Numbered from the stretch's first letter, positions 1 to 6,636 are shown. The stretch is DNA of 13,418 nt from an uncultured Mesocricetibacter sp. (GCA_905373425.1 CAJPST010000040.1:1-13418); one strand, 5' to 3'. Program-made: numbers and translations. The notes: a model not told the origin generated them from the letters alone.

Positions 1-531
1 CCCGAGAATCGTACGGCGGGTCAAATTCATTCCTGCCGTCGGCGTGTAAGGTTCCAGTTTAGTTAATAAGCGAAAGGTCTGCGCGTTACCTTCAAAGCCA
101 CCGTGATGACACATCATATAATTCAGCGCAATTTCGCCACCGTGACCAAACGGCGGATGCCCAATATCATGAGCAAAACAAAGGCTTTCAATCAAATCAT
201 TGGAGGGCAAAAGTGCGGTCAGATTTTTTTGTAATTCCGCTTTATCGGTTTGCACCTGTTGCGCCAAATGTTCAAACGCATTCACAAATTTTAGCTGCGA
301 CACTAAGCTACTACCGATTTGTGCCACTTCCAGCGAATGCGTTAAACGGGTACGGTAAAAATCATTCTCGCCTACTGCGTGAATCTGAGTTTTCGCCTGT
401 AAACAACGAAATGCCGCACTATGCAAAATCCGTCCGCGATCACGTCGAAACGGCGGACGATGATCTTTTTCACGTGGCGGATCCGGCAAAAAACGCGCTT
501 GCCATGCCGTATCCAATTGAATTTTTGTCAT
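1..531 (-). CDS. dGTPase-like HD-domain phosphohydrolase, N-terminal part (cut by left edge)
   Basis: The first 177 codons are present and the frame is open to base 1, so the C-terminal part is missing. The protein belongs to the deoxyguanosinetriphosphate triphosphohydrolase-like HD family, cytosolic metal enzymes that split dNTPs into deoxynucleoside and triphosphate. Visible HD-family landmarks are the RTRLTHSLEVAQ stretch (His65), the metal-binding His121-Asp122 in FAHDIGHPPFGHGGE, and the TPTAGMNLTRRTILG segment near the cut. The spacer between residues 80 and 115 places it with the dGTPase-like proteins rather than short YfbR-type enzymes, by family knowledge. The ATG at 531-529 directly follows the lrgB stop codon at 534-532, so translation is probably coupled. 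An uptake signal lies inside the gene (211-219) and encodes part of the Leu-Thr-Ala-Leu-Leu stretch at residues 104-108. True substrate is unknown. Confidence 0.9.
   Translation of the reverse strand, partial: MTKIQLDTAWQARFLPDPPREKDHRPPFRRDRGRILHSAAFRCLQAKTQIHAVGENDFYRTRLTHSLEVAQIGSSLVSQLKFVNAFEHLAQQVQTDKAELQKNLTALLPSNDLIESLCFAHDIGHPPFGHGGEIALNYMMCHHGGFEGNAQTFRLLTKLEPYTPTAGMNLTRRTILG
211..219 (+). repeat. DNA uptake signal sequence inside the dGTPase-like gene
   Basis: Exact 9-bp Haemophilus-type uptake core AAGTGCGGT followed by an AT-rich tail (cagattttttt), as in the extended consensus. It is recognised during natural transformation in this family. It is unpaired and lies in coding sequence. 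Confidence 0.9.
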
Positions 532-1215
532 CTAGACTATCCAATAAATTAAGTTAAAAACCAAAGGTGCCAAAATTGAACTAATAATGCCACATAATAC
601 CAAAGCAATAGAACTATAACTGCCTGCTTTCGCTTCAATTTCCATACAGCTCACCGTTCCCAGTGCGTGAGAAACTGCTCCGACGGAAAGGCCAATCGCT
701 TCTGAATATTTCAAATTAAGTTTTTTCAACACCAAATAACCGAAAACCGATCCCTGCAAACCGGCCACAACCACACCAACCGCAGCTACCGCCGGCACGC
801 CACCGATATTTTGTGAAATCGCCATGGCAATCGGAGTGGTAACTGATTTTGGTAACACTGTGGCCACAATTTCAGGGCTTGCTCCGAATAATAATGCCAA
901 CCCCGCTCCGGTCAACATCGAAAGTAGTGATGCGACTGTAGTAATTAATAAAATAATTTTCCAATATGCCGCAATTTGGCGTAACTGTTCATACAGAGGC
1001 AACGCCAGAGCCACCACGCTCAAACCGAGTAAATTATTCAACGGCGCATTTCCCGCCATATAGTCGTCATAAGGAATTTTAGCGAGCAATAGCACACCAA
1101 TTAAAATCAGCACCGTTAAAATGAAGCTATTAAAGACCACAGATTGCAAACGCTTATTAATCTGCAATGCCACCCAAAATGCTGCTATTGTTAATAAAGA
1201 ATAGGCATAAATCAT
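532..1215 (-). CDS. LrgB/YohK family inner-membrane protein
   Basis: A 227-aa, very hydrophobic protein of the LrgB (CidB, YohK) family and close to the usual length of about 230. Family landmarks are the glycine- and proline-rich stretch with PKSVTTPIAMAIS, then GGVPAVAAVGVVVAG, and the SHALGT motif near residue 185. LrgA/LrgB pairs were first described as holin/antiholin-like modulators of murein hydrolases; in some Gram-positive bacteria they transport pyruvate. Which role applies here is not visible. The ATG shares one base with the stop of the upstream lrgA-like gene (TAATG) and is preceded by a good AAGGAG, so the two are translationally coupled. The stop abuts the start of the dGTPase-like gene. 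Confidence 0.92.
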   Translation of the reverse strand: MIYAYSLLTIAAFWVALQINKRLQSVVFNSFILTVLILIGVLLLAKIPYDDYMAGNAPLNNLLGLSVVALALPLYEQLRQIAAYWKIILLITTVASLLSMLTGAGLALLFGASPEIVATVLPKSVTTPIAMAISQNIGGVPAVAAVGVVVAGLQGSVFGYLVLKKLNLKYSEAIGLSVGAVSHALGTVSCMEIEAKAGSYSSIALVLCGIISSILAPLVFNLIYWIV

Positions 1216-1625
1216 TACGACTCCTTAGCGCGTTTTTTCAACACTTTACGACGCAAACGGGCAAATGAATTTAGGGAAAATAAATAATCGCCCAAAAAGC
1301 CGATTAATACTAAAGTAACGCAAGTACTGACAATATTCGGAATTAACAATGCATTGGCTTGCGACACCAACAAATCGGAATATTTAATAATTCCCACACT
1401 CACCGGCACAAACAGCACCGCCATATAGCGAATCAATAATTCGGCACCGAACATTATCCACTCTACTTTTATCACCTGCGTCGTCAATCCAAAAAACAAC
1501 AACAATAATCCAAAAATACTTCCCGGCACCCCAACAGACAACAATTCGGCCAACCATTCACCGGCAAACAACATCAAATACAAAATCGCGAAAGATCGCA
1601 ATAGCAGAAATACTTTCTCCCTCAT
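1215..1625 (-). CDS. LrgA/CidA/YohJ family (UPF0299) membrane protein
   Basis: A small protein with four predicted membrane segments (about residues 10-28, 33-50, 60-82 and 90-112) and a basic C-terminus (LRRKVLKKRAKES). The segment VGVPGSIFGLLLLF is typical of the CidA/LrgA family, whose members work with a LrgB partner, here the next gene. I choose the ATG at 1625, giving 136 aa, because AGAGGA lies 6 bases upstream. The longer frame starting at 1652 (145 aa) has no ribosome binding site. Promoter elements lie just upstream at 1661-1690. In Haemophilus the corresponding pair is called yohJ/yohK. Confidence 0.9.
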   Translation of the reverse strand: MREKVFLLLRSFAILYLMLFAGEWLAELLSVGVPGSIFGLLLLFFGLTTQVIKVEWIMFGAELLIRYMAVLFVPVSVGIIKYSDLLVSQANALLIPNIVSTCVTLVLIGFLGDYLFSLNSFARLRRKVLKKRAKES

Positions 1626-1660
1626 TCCAATTCCTCTTTCAATTTCTCTCATAAGGAATA

Positions 1661-1690
1661 ATTCTACTCTTATTTTGCCTGGGTTGTTAC
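1661..1690 (-). promoter_or_regulatory. Probable sigma-70 promoter of the lrgA-lrgB-dGTPase operon
   Basis: On the minus strand there is a -10 TAGAAT (1666-1661, 5/6 match) and a -35 GTAACA (1690-1685, 4/6) separated by 18 bases. Predicted transcription starts near 1654, leaving a leader of about 29 bases before the chosen lrgA start. Confidence 0.5.
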
Positions 1691-1741
1691 ATTATTTAGT
1701 AAAGAAACGCCAATTCGGCACTTTTTTAGAGAAAACGCTCC

Positions 1742-1794
1742 AAAAAATCACCGCACTTTGAGTTTACTCTCCCCAAAAGTGCGGTCAGATTTTT
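1742..1794 (-). terminator. Terminator made of an inverted uptake-signal pair
   Basis: Uptake cores at 1750-1758 (minus) and 1777-1785 (plus) face each other and form a 10-bp stem. Outer arms AAAAATC and GATTTTT extend it past a two-base bulge. On the minus strand a run of six T follows. It lies just after the 56-aa ORF and before the lrgA promoter, so it should end transcription of the 224-aa/56-aa unit. The loop contains a small perfect hairpin, GAGTttACTC (1760-1769). Confidence 0.75.
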
Positions 1795-1815
1795 CACTGT
1801 TTTTTAAATGAATCG

Positions 1816-1986
1816 TTATACGTCCAGTGCTATTGAAGCTATAGCCGATAAGGTATAACGCCCTAGCAACATATTACACGCAGTTATGCAATCCACCATG
1901 AGAATCACACTCGGTTCAAATCCCATTTGCCTAGCATAGGTTCTATCATTTTCCAGGAATGTGACGGTATATTTCGTATCTGACAT
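1816..1986 (-). CDS. Small hypothetical protein, 56 aa
   Basis: An ORF starting MSDTKYTVTFLENDRTYARQ and ending ASIALDV. I do not recognise it. The reason to call it a gene is its ribosome binding site: AAGGAG lies 7 bases before the ATG at 1986-1984. It sits 29 bases after the stop of the 224-aa gene on the same strand, and a terminator follows its stop. The N-terminal half is polar. The C-terminal half (from about residue 27) is hydrophobic with two cysteines (Cys33, Cys37), but is not a clear membrane helix. It could be a complete small protein or the remaining start of a longer gene that was cut off. I see no continuation in the other frames. Confidence 0.5.
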   Translation of the reverse strand: MSDTKYTVTFLENDRTYARQMGFEPSVILMVDCITACNMLLGRYTLSAIASIALDV

Positions 1987-2015
1987 AATTATGCTCCTTA
2001 TAAAGATTATTAAGA

Positions 2016-2690
2016 TTATACTTTAGGTGTGTAAGGTCTAAGGGTGAAAAATACTTCCACATCATGGAATTCAGGGATTATCTGATCGCTAATGATTTCT
2101 AATTTATATAAGGTGTCTTCCGCAAAGTCATGGCAATACCCCTGTTTATGTCCCGGACGACCTATGATCCCCGGAGCAGACAATTCTCGATTACCAATTT
2201 TTATGTTACTACTGGATAGAAAATCACTAAAATACAGTTCCCGGGTTTCAAGTAACATATCATTCTGATAGATTTTCAGCCAAAAATGCGGTTTTTCTTT
2301 GGCTTCCTTATAAAATTGTTCCTCTGTTATATGGTTTGTATGATAAACTGAATATTTTCTTTCATAAGCCTCACGATAATATCGTTGGCTATCTTTTTTA
2401 TCCGATATTATGCTGATATAGTTTTCACCAAACATTTTGTTGACATTACCGCTTAGCTGATGGCTATTAAACGAAATGAAAAAACACTTGCTAAATTTCA
2501 CATGGGGCAAGGTTTTGTATTCAATGGTTTTCGCCCATTTTTCTATTAACGGCGGAATGGGATAATGACGAAAATCATGTCTGTCATCATCATATCTGAA
2601 ATCGGTGAAATAAAGATAAGTATAAATAACAAAAGGCATTAATAAAAAAACCGTCAGAATGTAATGTTTTCTCAGAAATTGTCGGAGCAT
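2016..2690 (-). CDS. Hypothetical membrane-anchored protein, 224 aa
   Basis: I cannot assign a family with confidence. The N-terminus is basic (Arg3, Arg7, Lys8), followed by one hydrophobic segment at about 10-30 without a cleavage site or lipobox. It should be an inner-membrane protein with residues 31-224 in the periplasm. This part is rich in Tyr, Phe and charged residues, looks beta-rich toward the end (LYKLEIIS, VEVFFTLRPYTPK), and has two cysteines (69 and 186). The C-terminal pattern faintly recalls DUF5625 proteins, but that is from memory and weak. The start has AGGTG 5 bases upstream. Spot counts give 22, 21 and 17 G+C per 60 bases (lines at 2041, 2401, 2581) against 30 in a maeB line, suggesting accessory DNA. 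The next gene is the 56-aa ORF. Confidence 0.75.
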   Translation of the reverse strand: MLRQFLRKHYILTVFLLMPFVIYTYLYFTDFRYDDDRHDFRHYPIPPLIEKWAKTIEYKTLPHVKFSKCFFISFNSHQLSGNVNKMFGENYISIISDKKDSQRYYREAYERKYSVYHTNHITEEQFYKEAKEKPHFWLKIYQNDMLLETRELYFSDFLSSSNIKIGNRELSAPGIIGRPGHKQGYCHDFAEDTLYKLEIISDQIIPEFHDVEVFFTLRPYTPKV

Positions 2691-2717
2691 TTTTCACCTC
2701 ATTAACGTCTTCAAACC

Positions 2718-2802
2718 CACTCACGTTTAATGGCAATACCATAACTAAAAATCACAATCTACGCAATTCGCTGATTGCAGGATTGTGACGGCACTCACGT
2801 TT
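2718..2802. repeat. 11-bp direct repeats enclosing a hairpin
   Basis: CACTCACGTTT occurs exactly at 2718-2728 and 2792-2802, 74 bp apart. Between them lies an inverted repeat: TCACAATC (2752-2759) pairs with GATTGTGA (2781-2788), and inside it GCAAT (2763-2767) pairs with ATTGC (2774-2778). A further inverted repeat, TTTTTTGAG (2800-2808) and CTCAAAAAA (2825-2833), touches the adjacent terminator. The region covers the predicted promoter of the 224-aa gene. Function unknown; it may be an operator region or a small mobile or REP-like element. Confidence 0.6.
2738..2766 (-). promoter_or_regulatory. Possible promoter of the 224-aa/56-aa unit
   Basis: Minus-strand -35 TTGCGT (2766-2761) and -10 TATGGT (2743-2738, 4/6) are separated by exactly 17 bases. 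The predicted start is near 2731, about 40 bases before the ATG. The -35 falls inside the 2752-2788 hairpin, so binding to that symmetric sequence would affect it. The match is weak. Confidence 0.35.
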
Positions 2803-2827
2803 TTTGAGGTGAGCGTAAAAAACACTC

Positions 2828-2862
2828 AAAAAACAGACCGCACTTTCAAAAGTGCGGTCTGT
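2828..2862 (-). terminator. Terminator of the importer operon, perfect uptake-signal palindrome
   Basis: A perfect 14-bp inverted repeat (arms 2833-2846 and 2849-2862) made of two facing uptake cores (2837-2845 minus, 2850-2858 plus) around a tiny loop, followed on the minus strand by six T (2833-2828). It lies about 70 bases after the stop of the permease gene and is a textbook intrinsic terminator. Confidence 0.85.
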
Positions 2863-2932
2863 AAAATTCATGATATTAACATAATACAATTGTCGGCGGA
2901 AGCATGGTTCCCGTTCCGATAGTTTCTCAACA

Positions 2933-3961
2933 TTATTCCCGAAAGAAAATTCGTTTTAGCCGGCCGGTAGAAACTTCACCGCGACGAAGCTGATCAAGGA
3001 ATACGGCAAGAATGATTACCAAGCCGATAATCAAGCGTTGTAAATAAGAAGTTACGTTCAATAACGTTAGTCCATTTTGTAGTACGCCCATGATTAATGC
3101 ACCGATGGAAGTACTGATGACCGAGCCGACTCCGCCCATTAAGCTGGTTCCACCGATGACCGTTGCGGCAATAGCATCCAGCTCATACCCCGTGCCGGCG
3201 ATCGGTTGTGCGGCATTAAGCCGTCCAACTAGAATAACCGCACCGATTGCCGCCAATGCGCCGTTAATCACGTAGGTTTTAATTTCCAGCTTATTTACAT
3301 TAATTCCTGATAATCTCACCGCTTCGCGATTACCGCCCAAAGCATATACTTGTCGTCCGAAAATTGTTTGTGTCAATATATAAAAACTGATTGAAACCAC
3401 CAGTAAGGCAATAATTACCGGGATGGGAATACTGAAATCCTCTGTTAACGGCAACCGCCCGTTACCAAAAAAGCGCAACGGTTCGGGAAAATTATAAATA
3501 GTTTTACCTTCGGAAATCGTCAGTGCAAGACCGCGTGCAATCCCCATCATTCCCAATGTGGTAATGAATGAAGTCACTTTACCGTACACAATCACAAATC
3601 CATTAATATAACCGCACAGCATTCCCACTAAAATCGCACCCAAAATAGAAAGTAGAACTATCCCCCACAGCGCAAATTCGGATGGATTTTCGCCTAACCA
3701 TGCCACTCCCCAATGAGTAAATTTGCCTAAACACACTGCGCTTAACGCAACGATAGAACCGACTGATAAATCAATGCCTCCGGTTAAAATTACATAGGTC
3801 ATTCCGACGGAAATCACGCAAATTACCGATACCTGTAACAAAATATTAAGAATATTATTAGTAGATAAAAACACCTCCGAGGTTAGCGACATTCCCAAAA
3901 TCATAAAGAACAACACCAAACCAATGCCTAATTTTGATACTATTTTTTTCAATGAAAACAT
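2933..3961 (-). CDS. Sugar ABC importer permease (RbsC-like)
   Basis: An inner-membrane permease of the ribose/xylose/galactose class, which forms the channel with the double ATPase encoded upstream. With the ATG at 3961 it has 342 aa, the usual length being 320-350. That start is preceded by AGGGA 7 bases upstream; the longer frame from 3991 has no ribosome binding site. Family landmarks are TGGIDLSVGS at 60-69, FITTLGMMGIARG at about 132-144, the cytoplasmic coupling loop FGRQVYALGGNREAVRLSG at 191-209, and LDAIAATVIGGTSLMGGVGS at 251-270. It follows the ATPase gene by 63 bases and is the last gene of the minus-strand unit, before the palindromic terminator. Only one permease gene is present, so it probably works as a homodimer. 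The substrate cannot be read from this protein. Confidence 0.92.
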   Translation of the reverse strand: MFSLKKIVSKLGIGLVLFFMILGMSLTSEVFLSTNNILNILLQVSVICVISVGMTYVILTGGIDLSVGSIVALSAVCLGKFTHWGVAWLGENPSEFALWGIVLLSILGAILVGMLCGYINGFVIVYGKVTSFITTLGMMGIARGLALTISEGKTIYNFPEPLRFFGNGRLPLTEDFSIPIPVIIALLVVSISFYILTQTIFGRQVYALGGNREAVRLSGINVNKLEIKTYVINGALAAIGAVILVGRLNAAQPIAGTGYELDAIAATVIGGTSLMGGVGSVISTSIGALIMGVLQNGLTLLNVTSYLQRLIIGLVIILAVFLDQLRRGEVSTGRLKRIFFRE

Positions 3962-4024
3962 AACACTATCCCTATATTTAACTGCCTGCATAACTATTTG
4001 GGCATTTTGCCGCTCAATATTTCA

Positions 4025-5515
4025 CTATTCTACGCCAATCATCAAACGCATCAGGTTTTCTTCGTTGATTTCACCACGTTCTCGAATTTCTTTTACTTTT
4101 TCACCGTTTCGCATCACAATGACCCTGTCGGAAATCGTGATTAACTCGGGTAAGTCGGAGGAAACCATCAAAATTGAACCTCCGTTTTCGGTAAATTGGC
4201 GCATAAGATCATAAATTTCTGATTTAGCTCCGATGTCAATTCCACGCGTCGGCTCATCAAAAAACAGAATTTTCACACCGCTCTCTAACCAACGGGCAAT
4301 AATTACTTTCTGCTGATTTCCACCCGACAATGTTTTGGTTTGCTGTTCTTGATCTTTCGATACAATACGCAATTTTTGCCGATTATCTTCCGCGACCTCA
4401 CGCTCTTTGCTTTTGTCCAACCGAAAATTACGCCAAAACCTCGTTAAAATCGGCAATGTGATATTCTCACGAATACTCATTCCCAACACTAATCCCTGTG
4501 ATTTTCGATCTTCAGTAATGAAACCAATCTTATGCTTCACCGCTTCTTCGGGCGAATGAATTCGCACTTCCTGTTGATCAATATAAATTTTGCCAATCGC
4601 TTCATCTGCGCCGTAAATAGCACGTAATACTTCAGTGCGCCCTGCTCCGACCAAGCCTGCAAAACCGAGAATTTCACCTTTATTTAGCGTAAATGAAATC
4701 GGTTGAATATGTTTACTGTGTAAATCTTCCACTCGTAATTTTTCTTCATGAAAATCTGCTTTGCGCTGATATTTGCTGAAATCGACATCACGCCCGACCA
4801 TTAATCGAACAATTTCTTCAGGAGAGGTTTGTGCGTAATGTAACGTTCCTGTCACGCAACCGTCGCGTAGCACGGTAACGCGATCGGCAATATATTTAAA
4901 CTCTTCCAAACGATGGGAGATGTAGATCATCACTACACCTTTTTCCTTTAATTGCCGGATAATTTTAAATAGCACTTCGGTATTCTTACGTGAAATAGAA
5001 GATGTCGGCTCATCAAAAATAATAACCTTGTATTCACTAAAAATCGCTTTGGCAATTTCGACCATTTGCTGCTGCGCAATCGACAAATCCGCAATCAAAT
5101 CATCGGGCTTAATATCCAATTCCAATTCATCAATAATCCGCTGAGTTTTCCCGCGCATTTCTTTCCAATCCATTCTTCCGAAACTCAGTCGCTTCTCCGC
5201 ACCGAGAAAAATATTCTCCAATACGGTTAATTGCGGCACCAACATTAATTCCTGATGAATAAAACCGATGCCTGCCTCTTGAGCTTGTTTTACAGATTCC
5301 GGTGCATAAGGCTCGCCCCGATAGCGCATTTCACCCGTATCATTATGATAAATCCCGGCAATAATCTTACACAGAGTGGATTTGCCTGCTCCATTTTCTC
5401 CAATCAAACACAACACTTCTCCTGCGCGAATATCTAAATTAATATCTGTTAGCACGCTCACTCCAAAAAACTGTTTTGAAATATTGTGTAAAGTCAAAAT
5501 AGTATCGTCACGCAT
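4025..5515 (-). CDS. Sugar ABC importer ATP-binding protein with two ATPase domains (RbsA-like)
   Basis: A 496-aa tandem ATPase, the usual layout and length for RbsA/MglA/AlsA. Domain 1 has Walker A GENGAGKST at 39-47, Q-loop Gln88, a signature LSIAQQQ at 144-150, Walker B ending FDEP at 167-170 and H-loop His201. Domain 2 has a degenerate Walker A GLVGAGRTE at 287-295, the sugar-importer motif GFITEDRKSQGL at 331-342, a full signature LSGGNQQ at 396-402 and FDEPTRGID at 419-427. Its H-loop has Ser in place of His (MVSSDLPE), as is usual for the family, so domain 1 is the fully competent site. The ATG follows AGAGGGA by about 7 bases. It is first in its unit, divergent from the binding-protein gene and upstream of the permease. 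Confidence 0.95.
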   Translation of the reverse strand: MRDDTILTLHNISKQFFGVSVLTDINLDIRAGEVLCLIGENGAGKSTLCKIIAGIYHNDTGEMRYRGEPYAPESVKQAQEAGIGFIHQELMLVPQLTVLENIFLGAEKRLSFGRMDWKEMRGKTQRIIDELELDIKPDDLIADLSIAQQQMVEIAKAIFSEYKVIIFDEPTSSISRKNTEVLFKIIRQLKEKGVVMIYISHRLEEFKYIADRVTVLRDGCVTGTLHYAQTSPEEIVRLMVGRDVDFSKYQRKADFHEEKLRVEDLHSKHIQPISFTLNKGEILGFAGLVGAGRTEVLRAIYGADEAIGKIYIDQQEVRIHSPEEAVKHKIGFITEDRKSQGLVLGMSIRENITLPILTRFWRNFRLDKSKEREVAEDNRQKLRIVSKDQEQQTKTLSGGNQQKVIIARWLESGVKILFFDEPTRGIDIGAKSEIYDLMRQFTENGGSILMVSSDLPELITISDRVIVMRNGEKVKEIRERGEINEENLMRLMIGVE

Positions 5516-5545
5516 TTAACATCCCTCTGCTGTCCTGAAAAGATG

Positions 5546-5574
5546 AGTATAGAATAAATTATTTTTTATTTAAA
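5546..5574 (-). promoter_or_regulatory. Probable promoter of the importer ATPase-permease unit
   Basis: On the minus strand there is a -10 TATACT (5551-5546, 5/6) and a -35 TTTAAA (5574-5569, 4/6) with a 17-base spacer. Predicted start is near 5539, about 24 bases before the ATG. The CRP-like site is centred roughly 46 bases upstream of this start. Confidence 0.45.
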
Positions 5575-5577
5575 AAA

Positions 5578-5593
5578 TGCGAACCGGATCACA
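5578..5593. promoter_or_regulatory. CRP-like site in the divergent importer promoter region
   Basis: TGCGA-N6-TCACA, 9 of 10 to the CRP consensus TGTGA-N6-TCACA. The left half with C at the third position is the form seen in the Sxy-dependent (CRP-S) sites of Pasteurellaceae; the right half is the ordinary CRP-N form. It lies between the two divergent importer units and could serve both. Confidence 0.6.
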
Positions 5594-5614
5594 GTTTTAA
5601 AAATTAAATACGAT

Positions 5615-5640
5615 TAAACTAATAACGTTTCTTTTGAAAC
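5615..5640 (+). promoter_or_regulatory. Probable -10 and operator of the binding-protein gene
   Basis: TAAACT at 5615-5620 (4/6) would place the start near 5627, which puts the CRP-like site at about -41.5, the class II position. The start overlaps a symmetric sequence, GTTTC-TTTT-GAAAC (5627-5640). The core AACGTTTC (5624-5631) also resembles a LacI/RbsR-family half operator. No regulator gene is visible in the window. Confidence 0.4.
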
Positions 5641-5677
5641 ACAACCGATCAACCACCAAAGTCAAGGAGAGTTTCCA

Positions 5678-6619
5678 ATGAAATCAAAATTGTTAAAAAA
5701 TATTTTCAAAATTACTGCATTAACCGCATTATTACCAAGCCTTGCCTATGCTGCCGACAAACCACAAATTGCATTATTAATGAAAACATTAAGTAATGAA
5801 TATTTCATTTCAATGCGCCAAGGTGCTGAAGAAGCAGCGAAAAAACAAAATATTGATCTCATCGTGCAAGTGGCGGAAAAAGAAGATTCTACCGAGCAAC
5901 TGGTGGGCTTAGTTGAAAATATGATTGCAAAAAAAGTAGATGCGATTATTGTTACTCCTAATGACTCCATTGCGTTCATTCCGGCATTTCAAAAGGCCGA
6001 AAAAGCAGGCATTCCGATTATTGACTTAGATGTTCGTCTCGATGCGAAAGCGGCAGAAGCAGCAGGGCTAAAATTTAATTATGTCGGCGTGGATAACTTT
6101 AATGGCGGCTATTTGGAAGCTAAGAGCCTAGCCGATGCTATTGGTGGCAAAGGTAATGTTGCAATTCTGGAAGGTATCCCTGGTGTGGATAACGGAGAAC
6201 AACGCAAAGGCGGCGCACTCAAAGCCTTTGGCGAATATCCCGACATTAAAATAGTTGCATCTCAATCTGCTAACTGGGAAACCGAGCAAGCTCTTAACGT
6301 CACCACCAATATTCTGACCGCTAATCCGAACATTAAAGCGATCTTTGCTGCCAATGACAATATGGCAATCGGTGCTGTCACAGCGGTAGAAAATGCAGGG
6401 CTGGCAGGAAAAGTATTAGTCAGTGGCTATGATGGTATTCCGCTTGCCATTGAATATGTCAAACAAGGTAAAATGCAAAACACCATCGACCAACTACCGA
6501 AAAAACAAGTTGCCGTGGCAATCGAACATGCATTAAAACAAATCAACAAACAACCTATCCCGGCGGTTTATTACGTTGATCCTGTAGTAGTAGATAAAGA
6601 ACAATCTAAAAGTTATTAG
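5678..6619 (+). CDS. Periplasmic sugar-binding protein of an ABC importer (RbsB/AlsB-like)
   Basis: A 313-aa binding protein that delivers sugar to the permease and ATPase encoded on the other strand. It has a Sec signal peptide with a basic start, a hydrophobic core and an Ala-Tyr-Ala cleavage site after residue 25. The mature part is a periplasmic-binding fold (Peripla_BP_4). Aligned by eye with E. coli RbsB, several ligand residues are kept: Asn40, Asp118, Arg166, Asn226, Asp252 and Gln272. RbsB Arg90 is Val119 here, and the segments MKTLSN, DLDVRLD and NPNIKAIFAANDNMA are closer to AlsB (allose). Ribose is therefore less likely; allose, inositol or another polyol or hexose is possible. 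AAGGAG precedes the ATG. A bidirectional uptake-signal terminator follows. Being divergent from its ATPase and permease is unusual. Confidence 0.92.
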   Translation: MKSKLLKNIFKITALTALLPSLAYAADKPQIALLMKTLSNEYFISMRQGAEEAAKKQNIDLIVQVAEKEDSTEQLVGLVENMIAKKVDAIIVTPNDSIAFIPAFQKAEKAGIPIIDLDVRLDAKAAEAAGLKFNYVGVDNFNGGYLEAKSLADAIGGKGNVAILEGIPGVDNGEQRKGGALKAFGEYPDIKIVASQSANWETEQALNVTTNILTANPNIKAIFAANDNMAIGAVTAVENAGLAGKVLVSGYDGIPLAIEYVKQGKMQNTIDQLPKKQVAVAIEHALKQINKQPIPAVYYVDPVVVDKEQSKSY

Positions 6620-6636
6620 TCTCTAATAAAACTGAT

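Noticed and set aside
213..557. A 114-codon plus-strand ORF
   Set aside because: It lies opposite the dGTPase-like gene, whose HD motifs are clear, has no family features and overlaps the end of lrgB.
2281..2300. Near-copy of the uptake signal (aaatgcggt) in the 224-aa gene
   Set aside because: It differs from the 9-bp core by one base, and single-mismatch copies are expected by chance and were not counted.
2752..2871. A 39-codon minus-strand ORF, MNFTDRTFESAV...NPAISELRRL
   Set aside because: It has no ribosome binding site and runs through the perfect terminator palindrome, so it is probably not translated. Its sequence is mentioned only as a hint of a repeat element.
3962..3991. An earlier start for the permease (10 extra residues)
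   Set aside because: There is no ribosome binding site before it, whereas AGGGA stands 7 bases before the ATG at 3961.
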